A stretch of 64,000 nucleotides of DNA from Nocardioides ganghwensis (GTDB lineage: Bacteria > Actinomycetota > Actinomycetes > Propionibacteriales > Nocardioidaceae). The position numbers were made by a program, and so were the translations under genes. The notes beneath the pieces are model-generated. The model had not been told where the DNA came from. It saw only the letters and a program-made list of their open reading frames with translations, and ran no database searches. Position 1 is the first letter of the stretch. The number at the start of each line of letters is the position of its first letter. Below, one piece after another: positions 42,815 to 51,993 of the stretch. Where the stretch lies: assembly GCF_014779655.1 (NCBI RefSeq), contig NZ_JACXYX010000001.1:310001-374000 (forward strand). Reading direction: 5' to 3'.

Positions 42815-45702
42815 CGGGTGTCTGCCCCGGTCGCCGTGATGGCCCTGCTGAGAGGGACGTGCTCTCGGGCGTCGGACGCCGCCCGCGTGAGCAGCCGGCC
42901 CGCGAGAGAGCCCTGCCCGTCGCGGAGCGCGCACTGAGCCGCTCGCCAGCGGCAGTACGCCGCGTCGTGCGGGGAGTTGACCCGGTCGTGGGCGGCGGCG
43001 GCCACCGTCCAGAGGTCGGTCGTGTCCTGCGTGAGGAGCCGGGCGCGTTCCGCGTTCCACGTGGCAGCCCAGGCGTCCCTGCAGACCGGCATCGGCCCGG
43101 GTGCCAGCGGGTCGACCGCGGCACGACGTCGCAGGTCGAGCAGCTCCGCCGACAAGGTGCCGGGAGTGGGACCGCCCTGCGTGGCGAGGTCCGCGGCAGC
43201 GCGGGCGGCGGTGACGTACGACTCGCCGAAGTCGCCGATGCCGGGATCGGCGAGGGCGAGTTCGAGCGCGTCGCGGATGGCGGGCCACGCCAGGTCGGCG
43301 CGGCCCTGCCAGAGCTGTGCCGTCGCGCGGGCCCGGCAGATCGTGAGGTTGTTGGTGCGGCGGAGGTCCGGCATGTGCTCCAGCGTTGCGAGCGCCTCGT
43401 CCGGCGCATCCTGTGCGATCTGCACGAACGCCCTGACCACGCGCAGCGGCCACTCGTCGTAGGCGTCGGACGAGCGGACGGCGGCGAGCTCCTGTGCGGC
43501 CCGGCTGATCTCGCCGCTGTTGAGGAGCGCTTCCGCCACGTTCGCCCGGACGATGGTGAGGAGGTGGAACTCCAGGCCGAACTCGGCGGCGACGTCGAAG
43601 GCGCGTCGAGTGGCTGCGATCACCTCGGCCGCAGGGCGTCGGTGGAGCAACAGTGCATCGCTGACGCACATGGACATGTAGGCCTCGCGGTGTGGTTCCG
43701 CCGGTGCCGGGTGGCGCTCGCGGGCGAGCGCGAGCTGCCGCAGCGCAGCGGACAGGTCGCCCTGGTGCGCCAGCTGCCACAGGAGCGTGGCGGACGAGCC
43801 GTAGTACAGGCCGTGGTCGCCGAGGTCGGTGGCGATCTCGAGCGCCTGCCTGACGGTGGCCACCGCCTCCTCGTGAGCGCCGCCCCTGCTCAGCTCGTTG
43901 GCACGCAGGTCCAACGTGTGGACGAGGCACTCGCTGGGTGGCAACGCACGGAGGAGCTCCATGGCGCGGTCCGTGAGCGCGAGGCACGCATCGCCGTCGT
44001 CGGCGGCGATCGCCTCCATCAGTGCGGCGCGGCGGAGGATCTCCGCCTCCGTCAGCGGGTCGACCTGACCGACCCGCTTGAGTGCGGTTCGGGCGAGGGC
44101 GAGGGCGTCCTCCAGGCGGTTGCACAGCTGCAGTGCGTCGATCGCACCGATCACCGCTTCGGCCCGGTCGAACGCCGGCGCCAGGTCAGGCGACTCCTCG
44201 TCGATCTCGAGAGCACGGAGCCAGTGCTCCGACTCCTCCTTCGGTGCCGTGCGGAGGTGGGCCAGCCGTGCCGCTTCGGCGCGTGCTCCGAGCTCCGCGC
44301 CGGGCTCGCCCGCCTGGCGCCAGTGGGCCGCGATCTCGGCTGCGTGCTCCCGACGAGTGGGTTGCGCGTCCAGCGCTGCGGCAAGGGCGGCGTGGACCGC
44401 TCTCGCCTCGCCCGCGACCAACCGTCGTCGCGCCGCCTCGGCCAGCAGGGGATGGCTCAGCGCGACGCGGTCCTGCGCGTCCTGCGTCACGAGCTCGCGC
44501 GCGGTGAGCTCCTTGAGCCCGACCAGCAGCGCCGCGGGTGGGACGCGAGCGGCCTCCCCCAGGACGCCGGCGGGAAGGTCGCGATCGGACGTGCCCAGCA
44601 CGGCGGCGAGTCGACCGGCCACGTCTCCCAGGTCGCCGAGGCGTCGGTCGAGCACCTCCGCCAGGAATCGCGGCATCGCCTCGCTCGTCGCGAGACCCGC
44701 AGCCAGGTGGGCGGTGAAGAGCGGGTTTCCGCACGAACGCCCGTGGATCCGGGCAGCGAGCTCGGGGGTCGCCGAGGCGCCGACGAGCAGCCGCAGCTGC
44801 TCGGCCGTCTCGTTCGGCGACAGCGGCGGAAGGTCGTCGCTGGGACCGACGAGGCGTTGCACGCGACCCAGCCAGTCCACGTGAACGGCCGACACGGTCG
44901 GGTCGTGCGTGCGCCAGGATCCCACCAGCGAGACGTTCGCCCCGCTCGCCACCAGGTGTTCCACGAGGTCGAGGGTGGTGGTGTCGGCCCAGTGCAGGTC
45001 CTCCATCACGAAGCCGAGGGGCCGACGGTCGTTCAGCCGGGCGATGAGGCGTGCCACGGCAGCGAAGAGGTGCTGCTGGCTGGTGTCCATGCCCGGGTCG
45101 CCCGCATCCAGCTCCGGCAGGAGACGCTGCAGTGCGCGGGGGACGAAGGCGGGACACTCCCTCAAGGCGTCGGCGAACCAGGAGCCGTCGGCGTCGAGGA
45201 TGGTCCGCAACGCGTCGGCCACCGGCATGAGGGGAGCCTCCGTGGACATCGGGAGGCAGTGCCCCAGCGTGACGAACGCACCGGCCTGCTCGACTGCGGC
45301 CCGTATCAGGGTGGTCTTGCCGATGCCGGCCTCTCCGGTGACGAGGAGGAGGCCGGTGCCGGTCTCGAGGTGGCGGCGTACGGCTGCGAGCTCGGTGATG
45401 CGGCCGGTGATGCGGGTCGCGGACGGGGTGGCGGCGCCGTCGATGGGGGTGGAGGCGGTGAGCCACAGGTCGTGGAAGTGGGTCGTGTCGCCGCCCATCG
45501 CCTCGACGATGAGCTCGAGGGTGCCCCACGAGGGCAGGGTCGGGGAGGAGAGGGTCTTGGAGACGGTGGTGTGGGAGACGCCCGTCTCGCGGGCGAGGGT
45601 GCGCAGGCTGGGCCAGCCGGCGCGGTGGTGGAGGTCGTGCAGCGCCGTGACGAGGTCGCGGTGCGGCCCCGGGGGCAGGTCGGGCCGGGGGAGGGCGCTC
45701 AT
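42811..45702 (-). CDS. HTH / AAA (STAND) ATPase / TPR-type regulator, array copy 2
   Basis: A 963-residue paralogue with the same plan: MSALPRPDLPPG start, HTH (WPSLRTLARETGVSHTTVSK, identical to copy 1 through this stretch), Walker A GEAGIGKTTL, Walker B FVMEDLHWAD, TPR-like C-terminus and the shared tail DAAYCRWRAAQCALRDGQG. ATG 45702 overlaps the stop of copy 3 (ATGA) and its own stop overlaps the start of copy 1 (ATGA). The HTH and tail are conserved while the ATPase-to-TPR middle has diverged, as expected if each copy senses a different ligand but acts on related DNA sites. Confidence 0.8.
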   Translation of the reverse strand: MSALPRPDLPPGPHRDLVTALHDLHHRAGWPSLRTLARETGVSHTTVSKTLSSPTLPSWGTLELIVEAMGGDTTHFHDLWLTASTPIDGAATPSATRITGRITELAAVRRHLETGTGLLLVTGEAGIGKTTLIRAAVEQAGAFVTLGHCLPMSTEAPLMPVADALRTILDADGSWFADALRECPAFVPRALQRLLPELDAGDPGMDTSQQHLFAAVARLIARLNDRRPLGFVMEDLHWADTTTLDLVEHLVASGANVSLVGSWRTHDPTVSAVHVDWLGRVQRLVGPSDDLPPLSPNETAEQLRLLVGASATPELAARIHGRSCGNPLFTAHLAAGLATSEAMPRFLAEVLDRRLGDLGDVAGRLAAVLGTSDRDLPAGVLGEAARVPPAALLVGLKELTARELVTQDAQDRVALSHPLLAEAARRRLVAGEARAVHAALAAALDAQPTRREHAAEIAAHWRQAGEPGAELGARAEAARLAHLRTAPKEESEHWLRALEIDEESPDLAPAFDRAEAVIGAIDALQLCNRLEDALALARTALKRVGQVDPLTEAEILRRAALMEAIAADDGDACLALTDRAMELLRALPPSECLVHTLDLRANELSRGGAHEEAVATVRQALEIATDLGDHGLYYGSSATLLWQLAHQGDLSAALRQLALARERHPAPAEPHREAYMSMCVSDALLLHRRPAAEVIAATRRAFDVAAEFGLEFHLLTIVRANVAEALLNSGEISRAAQELAAVRSSDAYDEWPLRVVRAFVQIAQDAPDEALATLEHMPDLRRTNNLTICRARATAQLWQGRADLAWPAIRDALELALADPGIGDFGESYVTAARAAADLATQGGPTPGTLSAELLDLRRRAAVDPLAPGPMPVCRDAWAATWNAERARLLTQDTTDLWTVAAAAHDRVNSPHDAAYCRWRAAQCALRDGQGSLAGRLLTRAASDAREHVPLSRAITATGADTR
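42836..42961 (-). repeat. 126-base near-identical segment shared with 39975-40100
   Basis: Partner of the 39975-40100 segment; it encodes the conserved C-terminal tail of array copy 2. Array copy 3 encodes a similar tail but at visibly lower nucleotide identity, so the exchange involved copies 1 and 2 only. Confidence 0.75.
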
Positions 45703-48590
45703 CGGCGGCCCGCTGCGGTCTCGGCGATCGCTCGGGAGAGCGGGACGTGCTCGCGGGCGTCGGCTGCCGCGCGCCTGACGAGCCGCGCGGCGAGGGTGCC
45801 CTGGCCGGTGCGAAGGGCGACCTGGGCGGCTCGCCACCGGCAGTAGGCCGCGTCGTGCGGACGAGCGAGGTCGTCCCAGGTGCCGATCGCCTCGAGCCAC
45901 GCGTCGACCCGGTCCTCGTCCCGCAGGCGTCCGAGCTCTGCTGACCACTGGTGCGCCGCGGCCCTGTCCGCGAGGACGGCGGACGGCTCGAAGGGGTCGT
46001 GGTGCAGGCCTGCGCGGAGCTCCAGGAGTGACGTCGTCGTCGCCTGCCTGGCCCGGGCTGGGCCCCGCACGGTCATGTCCGCGGCTGCGCGCGCGGCCAG
46101 CACGAGCAGGTCGCCCACGGTCCCCGGGGAGATCTCGTCGTGGCGGCGCCCTCCCAGGATGCTTCCGAACATCCGCCACCCGGTCGCGGGGTCGCCCATC
46201 CACACCTCGTAGGTCAGCCGGGCCTCGGCGACGAAGGGGTCGATGACCTCGTGCAGACCCGACTCCACGCGCGACAGCCGGCGGCGCGCTGTCTCCTGGT
46301 GGCCACACAGCACCTCGAGCAGGGCACGCTCGATGTGCGGGAGTGGGAAGGAGCCCGGCTCCTCGTCGGCGGTGTGGTCGGACATGACCTCCAGGGCTCG
46401 ACGTACGCGGCCGGCCCGACGCCATCCCTGGCTGACGTTGCACCTGAGGACGTGCACGTGGCCCGAGCCCACCTTCCAGCGCGCGGCGAGCTCCAGCGCG
46501 GGGCGCGCGGCCGCCTCGACGGCGTCAGGGGACCCGCAGGTCATGAGGAGGATGTCGGTGTGGCGGACGGCCACGGCCAGGTCGCGCTTCAGGTTGTCCC
46601 CATAGGCGAAGGCGCCGACGACGGCCTCGATGGCCTCGACTGCGCGCTCGTCCCCGGAAGCGGCCGTCTGCCAGGCGTGCTGGGCGCGGACCGACCGCTC
46701 GAGGGCCTGGTCGCCCACCTGCGCAGCCACCTGGGCCGCCTCGTCGAGGGCGGCCGCCGCCTCGTCGCGCCGCCCGTGCCACTCCAGTTCTGTGCCTCGC
46801 CAGTTCAACGCCGCGGCCAGCCCCGCCGACAACGGCAGGCTGCGGTAGAGCTCGATGGCCTGATCGACGAGCCGCAGACCGTGGTCACCGGTGTGGAACT
46901 GCGATGAGTGGAACCTGGCCAGCAGGGTGAGCAGCTCGGCGCGCTCGGACACGTCGTACAGGTCCGACATCGCCAGCTCCTCCTCCAGCACCGGCGCGGC
47001 CTCTGCCGGGCGACCGGCCAGGTCGAGCTGGTTGGCGATGCCGGCCACCACCTCGTGGCGCCGCACCGGCTCGTCCCCGACCTCGCGCGACTCCCGGGGC
47101 CACAGCGCCCACGCGCGCAGCCAGTGCTCCGCCGCCTGGGCAGACGCGTACCGCTCCGCCGCTGCCCGGGCAGCGCGGACCCGCCACACGAGTTCCTCGG
47201 ACGCGTGCCCGGCCCCCTGCCAGTGGCGAGCGACCTCAGCAGGTTCCGCGTCCGCGGCTGCCGCCAGCACAACCGCCAGGGATCGGTGCAGCGCCGCCGT
47301 CTCACCGGGAAGCAGGCGGCGACGTGCTGCCTCGGCGAGCAACGGGTGCCGCAGGTGCACCATGCCGTCGGTGACTCCGAGAAGCTGGAGGTCGCGCAGC
47401 TCACGCAGGGTGTGGGAGAGCTCGTGGGGATCGGTCGCAAGGGCGCGGGCGAGCGCGGCCTCCGCGAGCGGGCGGTCCGCCACCCCCAGGAGCGCCGCCA
47501 CCTGCCACGCCCGCCCGTCCAGACGGCGCACCCGTCCGTCGAGGAGCTCGCGGAGGTAGGTGGGCTGACCTGCATCCGCGTGGGCGAGCTGCTCGGTGAA
47601 CAACGGCTGACCGTGGCTGCGGGCGTGGATTGCGGCGGCCGCCTGGCGGGACGTGCCCAGGCGCAGGAGGGCGAGCTGCTCGGCGGTCTCGTCGCTCGTC
47701 AACGGCCCCAGCTGGAGGGCCGTGGCGTCTCGGCGGATGCGTGTGCACCAGTCGCGCCGATCCGGGGGCACGTCGGGGTCATCGGTCCGCCACGTGCTCA
47801 GGATGCGTGTCCGGGTGCCGCGGCACAGGTGCTCGACCAGGTCGAGGGTGAGGTCGTCGGCCCAGTGGAGGTCTTCGAGGACCAAGGCGAACGCCCCACG
47901 GACGGTGAGGGCCTCGAGGAGCTCTGCGACCGCCGAGAAGAGACGCTGGCGCAGCCAGCGGTCGTCGGGGTCCTGCACCGCGTCAGTCACGGACAGCTCC
48001 GGCAGCAGGGTGGCCAGGGCCGTGGTCACGTACCCAGGGCACCCCTCGAGAACGCCGGCCAAGAACCCTCCGCCATCCACGCGTGCGACGTGGCGGAGCG
48101 CCTCGGTGAACGGCATCAGGGGGATCTCGGTCGACAGCGGCAGGCAGCGCCCGGTGGCGAGTGACACTGACGGTCGTACGGAGTCGCACCCCGCGTCGAC
48201 AAGGGTGGTCTTGCCCATCCCTGCCTCTCCCGTCACGAGCAGCAGGCCGGTGCCGGTCTCGAGGTGACGTCGTACGGCGGCGAGCTCGGCCCTGCGGCCG
48301 GCGATCCGTGCCGGCGGCGGGGCGGCCCGGTCGCCGGAGGTCGAGGCGGCGAGCCACAGCTCGCGGAACGCTGCGGCATCACCGTCCATCGCCTCGACGA
48401 GCAGCTCGAGGGTGCCCCACGAGGGGAGCGCGGGTTGGGAGAAGGCCTTGGAGACGGTGGTGTGGGAGACGCCGGTCTCCTTGGCGAGGGCGCGCAGCGA
48501 GGGCCAGCCAGCGCGGTGGTGGAGGTCGTGCAGGGCGTCGTTGAGCACCCGGATCGGTCCCGACAGGGCTGGTCGCGGCAGTGCGCTCAT
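45699..48590 (-). CDS. HTH / AAA (STAND) ATPase / TPR-type regulator, array copy 3 (promoter-proximal)
   Basis: A 963-residue paralogue and first gene of the array, with its own strong ribosome site (GGAGGAACCCC before ATG 48590); the other two copies have only ATGA coupling. HTH WPSLRALAKETGVSHTTVSK, Walker A GEAGMGKTTL, Walker B LVLEDLHWAD, TPR-like repeats and the tail YCRWRAAQVALRTGQGTLAA. Walker A has Met where the others have Ile. It diverges from the 92-residue secreted-protein gene across 186 bases holding the three GTCAAC repeats; on this strand they read GTTGAC and could supply a -35 (TTGACA), so the array may regulate itself. Confidence 0.82.
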   Translation of the reverse strand: MSALPRPALSGPIRVLNDALHDLHHRAGWPSLRALAKETGVSHTTVSKAFSQPALPSWGTLELLVEAMDGDAAAFRELWLAASTSGDRAAPPPARIAGRRAELAAVRRHLETGTGLLLVTGEAGMGKTTLVDAGCDSVRPSVSLATGRCLPLSTEIPLMPFTEALRHVARVDGGGFLAGVLEGCPGYVTTALATLLPELSVTDAVQDPDDRWLRQRLFSAVAELLEALTVRGAFALVLEDLHWADDLTLDLVEHLCRGTRTRILSTWRTDDPDVPPDRRDWCTRIRRDATALQLGPLTSDETAEQLALLRLGTSRQAAAAIHARSHGQPLFTEQLAHADAGQPTYLRELLDGRVRRLDGRAWQVAALLGVADRPLAEAALARALATDPHELSHTLRELRDLQLLGVTDGMVHLRHPLLAEAARRRLLPGETAALHRSLAVVLAAAADAEPAEVARHWQGAGHASEELVWRVRAARAAAERYASAQAAEHWLRAWALWPRESREVGDEPVRRHEVVAGIANQLDLAGRPAEAAPVLEEELAMSDLYDVSERAELLTLLARFHSSQFHTGDHGLRLVDQAIELYRSLPLSAGLAAALNWRGTELEWHGRRDEAAAALDEAAQVAAQVGDQALERSVRAQHAWQTAASGDERAVEAIEAVVGAFAYGDNLKRDLAVAVRHTDILLMTCGSPDAVEAAARPALELAARWKVGSGHVHVLRCNVSQGWRRAGRVRRALEVMSDHTADEEPGSFPLPHIERALLEVLCGHQETARRRLSRVESGLHEVIDPFVAEARLTYEVWMGDPATGWRMFGSILGGRRHDEISPGTVGDLLVLAARAAADMTVRGPARARQATTTSLLELRAGLHHDPFEPSAVLADRAAAHQWSAELGRLRDEDRVDAWLEAIGTWDDLARPHDAAYCRWRAAQVALRTGQGTLAARLVRRAAADAREHVPLSRAIAETAAGRR

Positions 48591-48671
48591 GGGGTTCCTC
48601 CGTCGACCCACGTACAGGTCGAGGATCCTCTCGGGTCGACGGGGCGGGCAACCCCGTTTGTGGGGGTGCTT

Positions 48672-48701
48672 GTCAACCTTCGTCAACCCTCGTCAACCGG
48701 G
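48672..48701. promoter_or_regulatory. three 10-bp direct repeats (GTCAAC type) between array and secreted-protein gene
   Basis: GTCAACCTTC, GTCAACCCTC and GTCAACCGGG at exact 10-base period. Ten bases is one helical turn, so bound subunits would line up on one DNA face. The element faces the 92-residue secreted-protein gene (start 76 bases downstream) in the same orientation as the 39531 element faces its gene, and lies 82 bases upstream of the array start on the other strand. Confidence 0.75.
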
Positions 48702-48776
48702 CTCCTGGCGGGCCGACTCTCGAGGTCCAGAGGAAGACACACCGGACCATCCGTCCGGCCACCAGAGGAGACCGCC

Positions 48777-49055
48777 ATGAGCACCAGCACCACCACCTCG
48801 TTCCGCCGCACCGCTGCGTTCGCGGCCGCCACGAGCTTCGCCGCCATCGCCACGACCTTCGCTGCCCAGCCGGCGCAGGCCGCCGAGCCCGACTCCGAGC
48901 GTCCCTGCTTCATCGCCCAGCCGCGGTGGAACGAGGCCCTCGACGGTCCGGCCCCGACCTGCCCGAGGCCGACCTGGCAGCCGGCCACCGAGGAGGAGCG
49001 CCCCGCGAACGCGTGGACGGAGCCGAGGACCGGCTTCGACGACTTCATGCCGTGA
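48777..49055 (+). CDS. small secreted protein flanking the regulator array
   Basis: A 92-residue protein with a Sec signal (RRTAAFAAATSFAAIATTFA, cleavage after AQA near 35). The mature peptide of about 57 residues is Pro/Glu-rich with two cysteines, Cys44 and Cys62, and ends GFDDFMP. ATG 48777 follows AGAGGAGACCGCC. No family recognised. It shares its exact length and the GTCAAC repeat element, but not obvious sequence, with the lipoprotein at 39629 on the other side of the array. Confidence 0.7.
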   Translation: MSTSTTTSFRRTAAFAAATSFAAIATTFAAQPAQAAEPDSERPCFIAQPRWNEALDGPAPTCPRPTWQPATEEERPANAWTEPRTGFDDFMP

Positions 49056-49174
49056 CACCCGGACTCCCCTGGGAGGCCCGGCAGCGGCGTCCGCGGACGT
49101 ACGTCGCTGCCGGGCCTGTGGGCCCTGACGCTCGTCATGGTCGAGGGGTCGGCCCGATCGCTAGGCTGGCCCCC

Positions 49175-49822
49175 ATGGGGGAGATCGAGAACCGCCAGCC
49201 CGACCCGTCGCAGATGCGCATCTCCGACGCCGACCGGCAGCGCGTCGCCGACGTGCTGCGCGACGCGGCGGGGGAGGGGCGCATCGACCTCGACGAGCTC
49301 GAGGAGCGGCTCGAGCTGACCTGGCAGGCCAAGACCTACGGCGAGCTCGTCCCGATCACGCTCGACCTCCAGGCCCCCGGCCTTGTGCCGCACCCGGCCG
49401 CGGCACCGGTGCGGCGTACACCGTCGTCGGTGCCAGCGGTCGGCCACAACTCGTCGGTCGCGATCATGAGCGAGTGCAAGCGGCAGGGGGTGTGGGCGGT
49501 GCCCGCGCACCACAGCGCGTTCGCGTTGATGGGCGGGGTGGTCATCGACCTCCGCCAGGCCCAGCTCTCAGCCCACGAGACGCTGATCAACGCCAGCGCG
49601 GTCATGGGCGAGGTCAAGGTCATCGTGCCGGCCGACATGCACGTCGTCATGGACGGCACCCCGATCATGGGCGAGTACACCCAGGCCAAGGACAAGGTCG
49701 CTGCCGACATCGGCCCGGGCTCGCCCGTCGTACGCATCCGCGGGATGGCGCTGATGGGTTCCGTCACGGTGCAGCGCCAGCCGGCGCCGGGCACGCCGAA
49801 GAAGTACCTCGGGACCTACTGA
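49175..49822 (+). CDS. DUF1707 / LiaF-like envelope-response protein
   Basis: A 215-residue protein. Residues about 14-65 are DUF1707 (MRISDADRQRVADVLRDAAGEGRIDLDELEERLELTWQAKTYGEL, of which MRISDADR and GRIDLDE are diagnostic). The C-terminal 110 residues are a beta-helical domain like the C-terminus of LiaF/DUF2154 (ALMGGVVIDLRQAQ, VMGEVKVIVPADMHVVMDGTPIMGE). Such proteins are linked to cell-envelope stress and polymer assembly. A TAGGCT -10 seven bases before ATG 49175 implies a leaderless transcript. It overlaps the convergent alpha-galactosidase stop by seven bases. Confidence 0.8.
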   Translation: MGEIENRQPDPSQMRISDADRQRVADVLRDAAGEGRIDLDELEERLELTWQAKTYGELVPITLDLQAPGLVPHPAAAPVRRTPSSVPAVGHNSSVAIMSECKRQGVWAVPAHHSAFALMGGVVIDLRQAQLSAHETLINASAVMGEVKVIVPADMHVVMDGTPIMGEYTQAKDKVAADIGPGSPVVRIRGMALMGSVTVQRQPAPGTPKKYLGTY

Positions 49823-51993
49823 CCGTCGACCCTCGCCCGCCGCAGGTGCACCAGGGTGACCGTCTCGGGTCGCCGGCGCGGGATCCAGCAGCCGCGGGTG
49901 CCCAGCACCGCGCCCCGCACCGCGACGCCGTCGGTGGGACCGGTCTCCGGCAGTGCGACGGACCGGCTCACCGCGCGGTGGTCGACGGGACCGGCCCAGG
50001 CCAGGTCGTACGCCGCGTCGGCGACGAGGCCGGGCACGCGCACCACCGTGCCCCGGTTGCTCGCCGACTCGTCGAGCTGGACGTGCGCGAGCAGCGCCTC
50101 GCTGCCGTCGGCGGCCACCACGCCGTGGAGCAGCACCGCCGGGTCGGCCGTCTCCGGGCGCACCACGCGTCCGGAGTGCAGCAGCGGACGGAAGCGCTTG
50201 TGGAGCGCGACCCAGCCGGCCAGCGCGTCGAGCTCGTCCTCGGTGGCGGTGCTGAGGTCCCACTCGATCCCGAAGGCACCGAACAGGGCGGTCGCCGCGC
50301 GGAAGTCGAGGGTGAAGCGACGACCCGACTGGTGGGCGACGGGTGCGCTGACGTGCGCACCGAGGTACTCCGGGGCCACGAGCTGGGTCGTCCAGCGCTG
50401 GATGTGCTGGCGGGCCAGGGCGTCGGTCATGTCGGAGGTCCACACCCGCTGGGTGCGCTCCAGGACGCCGAGGTCGATGCGACCGCCGCCGGACGCGCAG
50501 GACTCCCAGTCGATGCCGGGGTGCAGCTCGCGCAGCGAGTCGAGCAGCCGGTAGAAGGCGAGGGTCTGCGCGCGCACGGCCGAGGCGCCGCCCCGCGGGC
50601 CCGAGCCGGCTTCGAGGAGCTCGCGGTTGTGGTCCCACTTGACGTAGTCGACCGGCGCCGACGACAGCACCGCGTGCACCCGGTCGTGCACGTGCTGCCA
50701 CACCTCCTCGCGCGACAGGTCGAGCACCAGCTGGTGGCGGTGCAGCTGCGGCACCCGCGACCCGGTCGAGAGGATCCAGTCGGGGTGCGCGCGGTAGAGC
50801 TCGGAGTCGGGGTTGACCATCTCCGGCTCGAACCACAGCCCGAACTGCATCCCGAGCCCCCGTACGTGGTCGGCGATCGGCGTCAGCCCCTCGGGCCAGA
50901 CGTCGGGGTCGACCCACCAGTCGCCGAGGCCCGCCGTGTCATCGCGTCGGCCGTGGAACCAGCCGTCGTCGAGCACGAACCGCTCGACCCCGACCCGTGC
51001 CGCCCGGTCGGCGATCTCGTGCAGGCGCGACAGGTCGTGGTCGAACCACACGGCCTCCCACACGTTGAGCACCACCGGTTGGTGGGCCGGGTGCGCGGGC
51101 AGGGAGCGCTCGTAGGCGTGGAACGCTCCGGCCAGGCCGTCGAGCCCCTCGTCGGAGGCCCCGAAGACGACCCAGGGAGACGTGTACGCCTCGCCCTGCG
51201 CGAGCACCACCTCGCCCGGCTGGAGCAGCTCGCCGCCCCCGAGGGTGGTGCCGAGGTCGGGTGAGCGCTCGACCCGGAAGCAGCTGTTGCCGCTCCACGC
51301 GACGTGGACACCGAGCACGGTGCCGGTGCGGGTGCCGAACCCGCGCGAGCCGAGCACGGCCACGGTCGCACCGCCGAGGCCGGGCCGGCCCTCGCGGCCC
51401 TCGCGCAGCCACAGCCCGTCCGTGACCTCGTGGCGCTGCGGGGTGCGCTCGCCCTCGTGGCGCCCGGTGAAGTCGAGCAGCTCGACGAGGTCGTCGGGCG
51501 CCGGGAGCACCACCTCCAGGCCGGTCAGCACGTAGCTGCCCGGGCCCGTGCTGCGGATCGTGTGCCGCCCACGCAGGAGCCCGCCCGGCAGCGTCTCGAG
51601 CTCGGTGGTGAGGCCGAGCCCGGCGGCGTCGTCCGTGGCCGTCACGACCAGTCGTTCGTCGGCCGCCTCGACGTCCTCGAGGACGAAGCGCGTGGACCAC
51701 GCCGCGTCGGAGCCCGGAGCGCCCGTACGGTGCCCGCGCAGGTGCGGGCGGGTGAAGAGCTCGTGGGCGTGCTCGCCGAGCAGCGGGACCCCGGGGCCGC
51801 GGAAGGTGGACGGGTAGCCGCTCCGGCCGACCTCGTCGGGCGCGGCGACGCCGGCCCAGAGGATCCGGGGGAGCATGTCGCCCCGGGCGTCGGGTCGCAG
51901 GTCGAGCTCGACGGTGAGCCGCGGTGCTCCGCTGGGGCCGGGTGGGGGGAAGAGCATGGAGGTGCCGCTCCTGTCGGGCGAGGGATCGTTCAC
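49816..51993 (-). CDS. alpha-galactosidase, GH36
   Basis: A 725-residue GH36 enzyme that releases terminal alpha-galactose from melibiose, raffinose and related sugars. The beta-sandwich N-terminal domain is followed by a TIM barrel with DDGWFHGRRDD, VDYVKWDHNR (nucleophile D454), WESCASGGGRIDLG (substrate-binding Cys/Gly-rich loop) and WTSDMTDALAR (acid/base Asp, 521-524). GTG 51993 overlaps the alpha-glucosidase stop (GTGA). It has no signal peptide, so it acts on imported oligosaccharides. Last gene of the importer operon. Confidence 0.9.
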   Translation of the reverse strand: MNDPSPDRSGTSMLFPPPGPSGAPRLTVELDLRPDARGDMLPRILWAGVAAPDEVGRSGYPSTFRGPGVPLLGEHAHELFTRPHLRGHRTGAPGSDAAWSTRFVLEDVEAADERLVVTATDDAAGLGLTTELETLPGGLLRGRHTIRSTGPGSYVLTGLEVVLPAPDDLVELLDFTGRHEGERTPQRHEVTDGLWLREGREGRPGLGGATVAVLGSRGFGTRTGTVLGVHVAWSGNSCFRVERSPDLGTTLGGGELLQPGEVVLAQGEAYTSPWVVFGASDEGLDGLAGAFHAYERSLPAHPAHQPVVLNVWEAVWFDHDLSRLHEIADRAARVGVERFVLDDGWFHGRRDDTAGLGDWWVDPDVWPEGLTPIADHVRGLGMQFGLWFEPEMVNPDSELYRAHPDWILSTGSRVPQLHRHQLVLDLSREEVWQHVHDRVHAVLSSAPVDYVKWDHNRELLEAGSGPRGGASAVRAQTLAFYRLLDSLRELHPGIDWESCASGGGRIDLGVLERTQRVWTSDMTDALARQHIQRWTTQLVAPEYLGAHVSAPVAHQSGRRFTLDFRAATALFGAFGIEWDLSTATEDELDALAGWVALHKRFRPLLHSGRVVRPETADPAVLLHGVVAADGSEALLAHVQLDESASNRGTVVRVPGLVADAAYDLAWAGPVDHRAVSRSVALPETGPTDGVAVRGAVLGTRGCWIPRRRPETVTLVHLRRARVDGQ

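Noticed and set aside
42805..45846. Open frame of over 1000 codons antisense to array copy 2
   Set aside because: Mirror-strand shadow of the ATPase gene; it has no start context, and the repeat-rich Val/Arg/Gly composition is typical of antisense frames.
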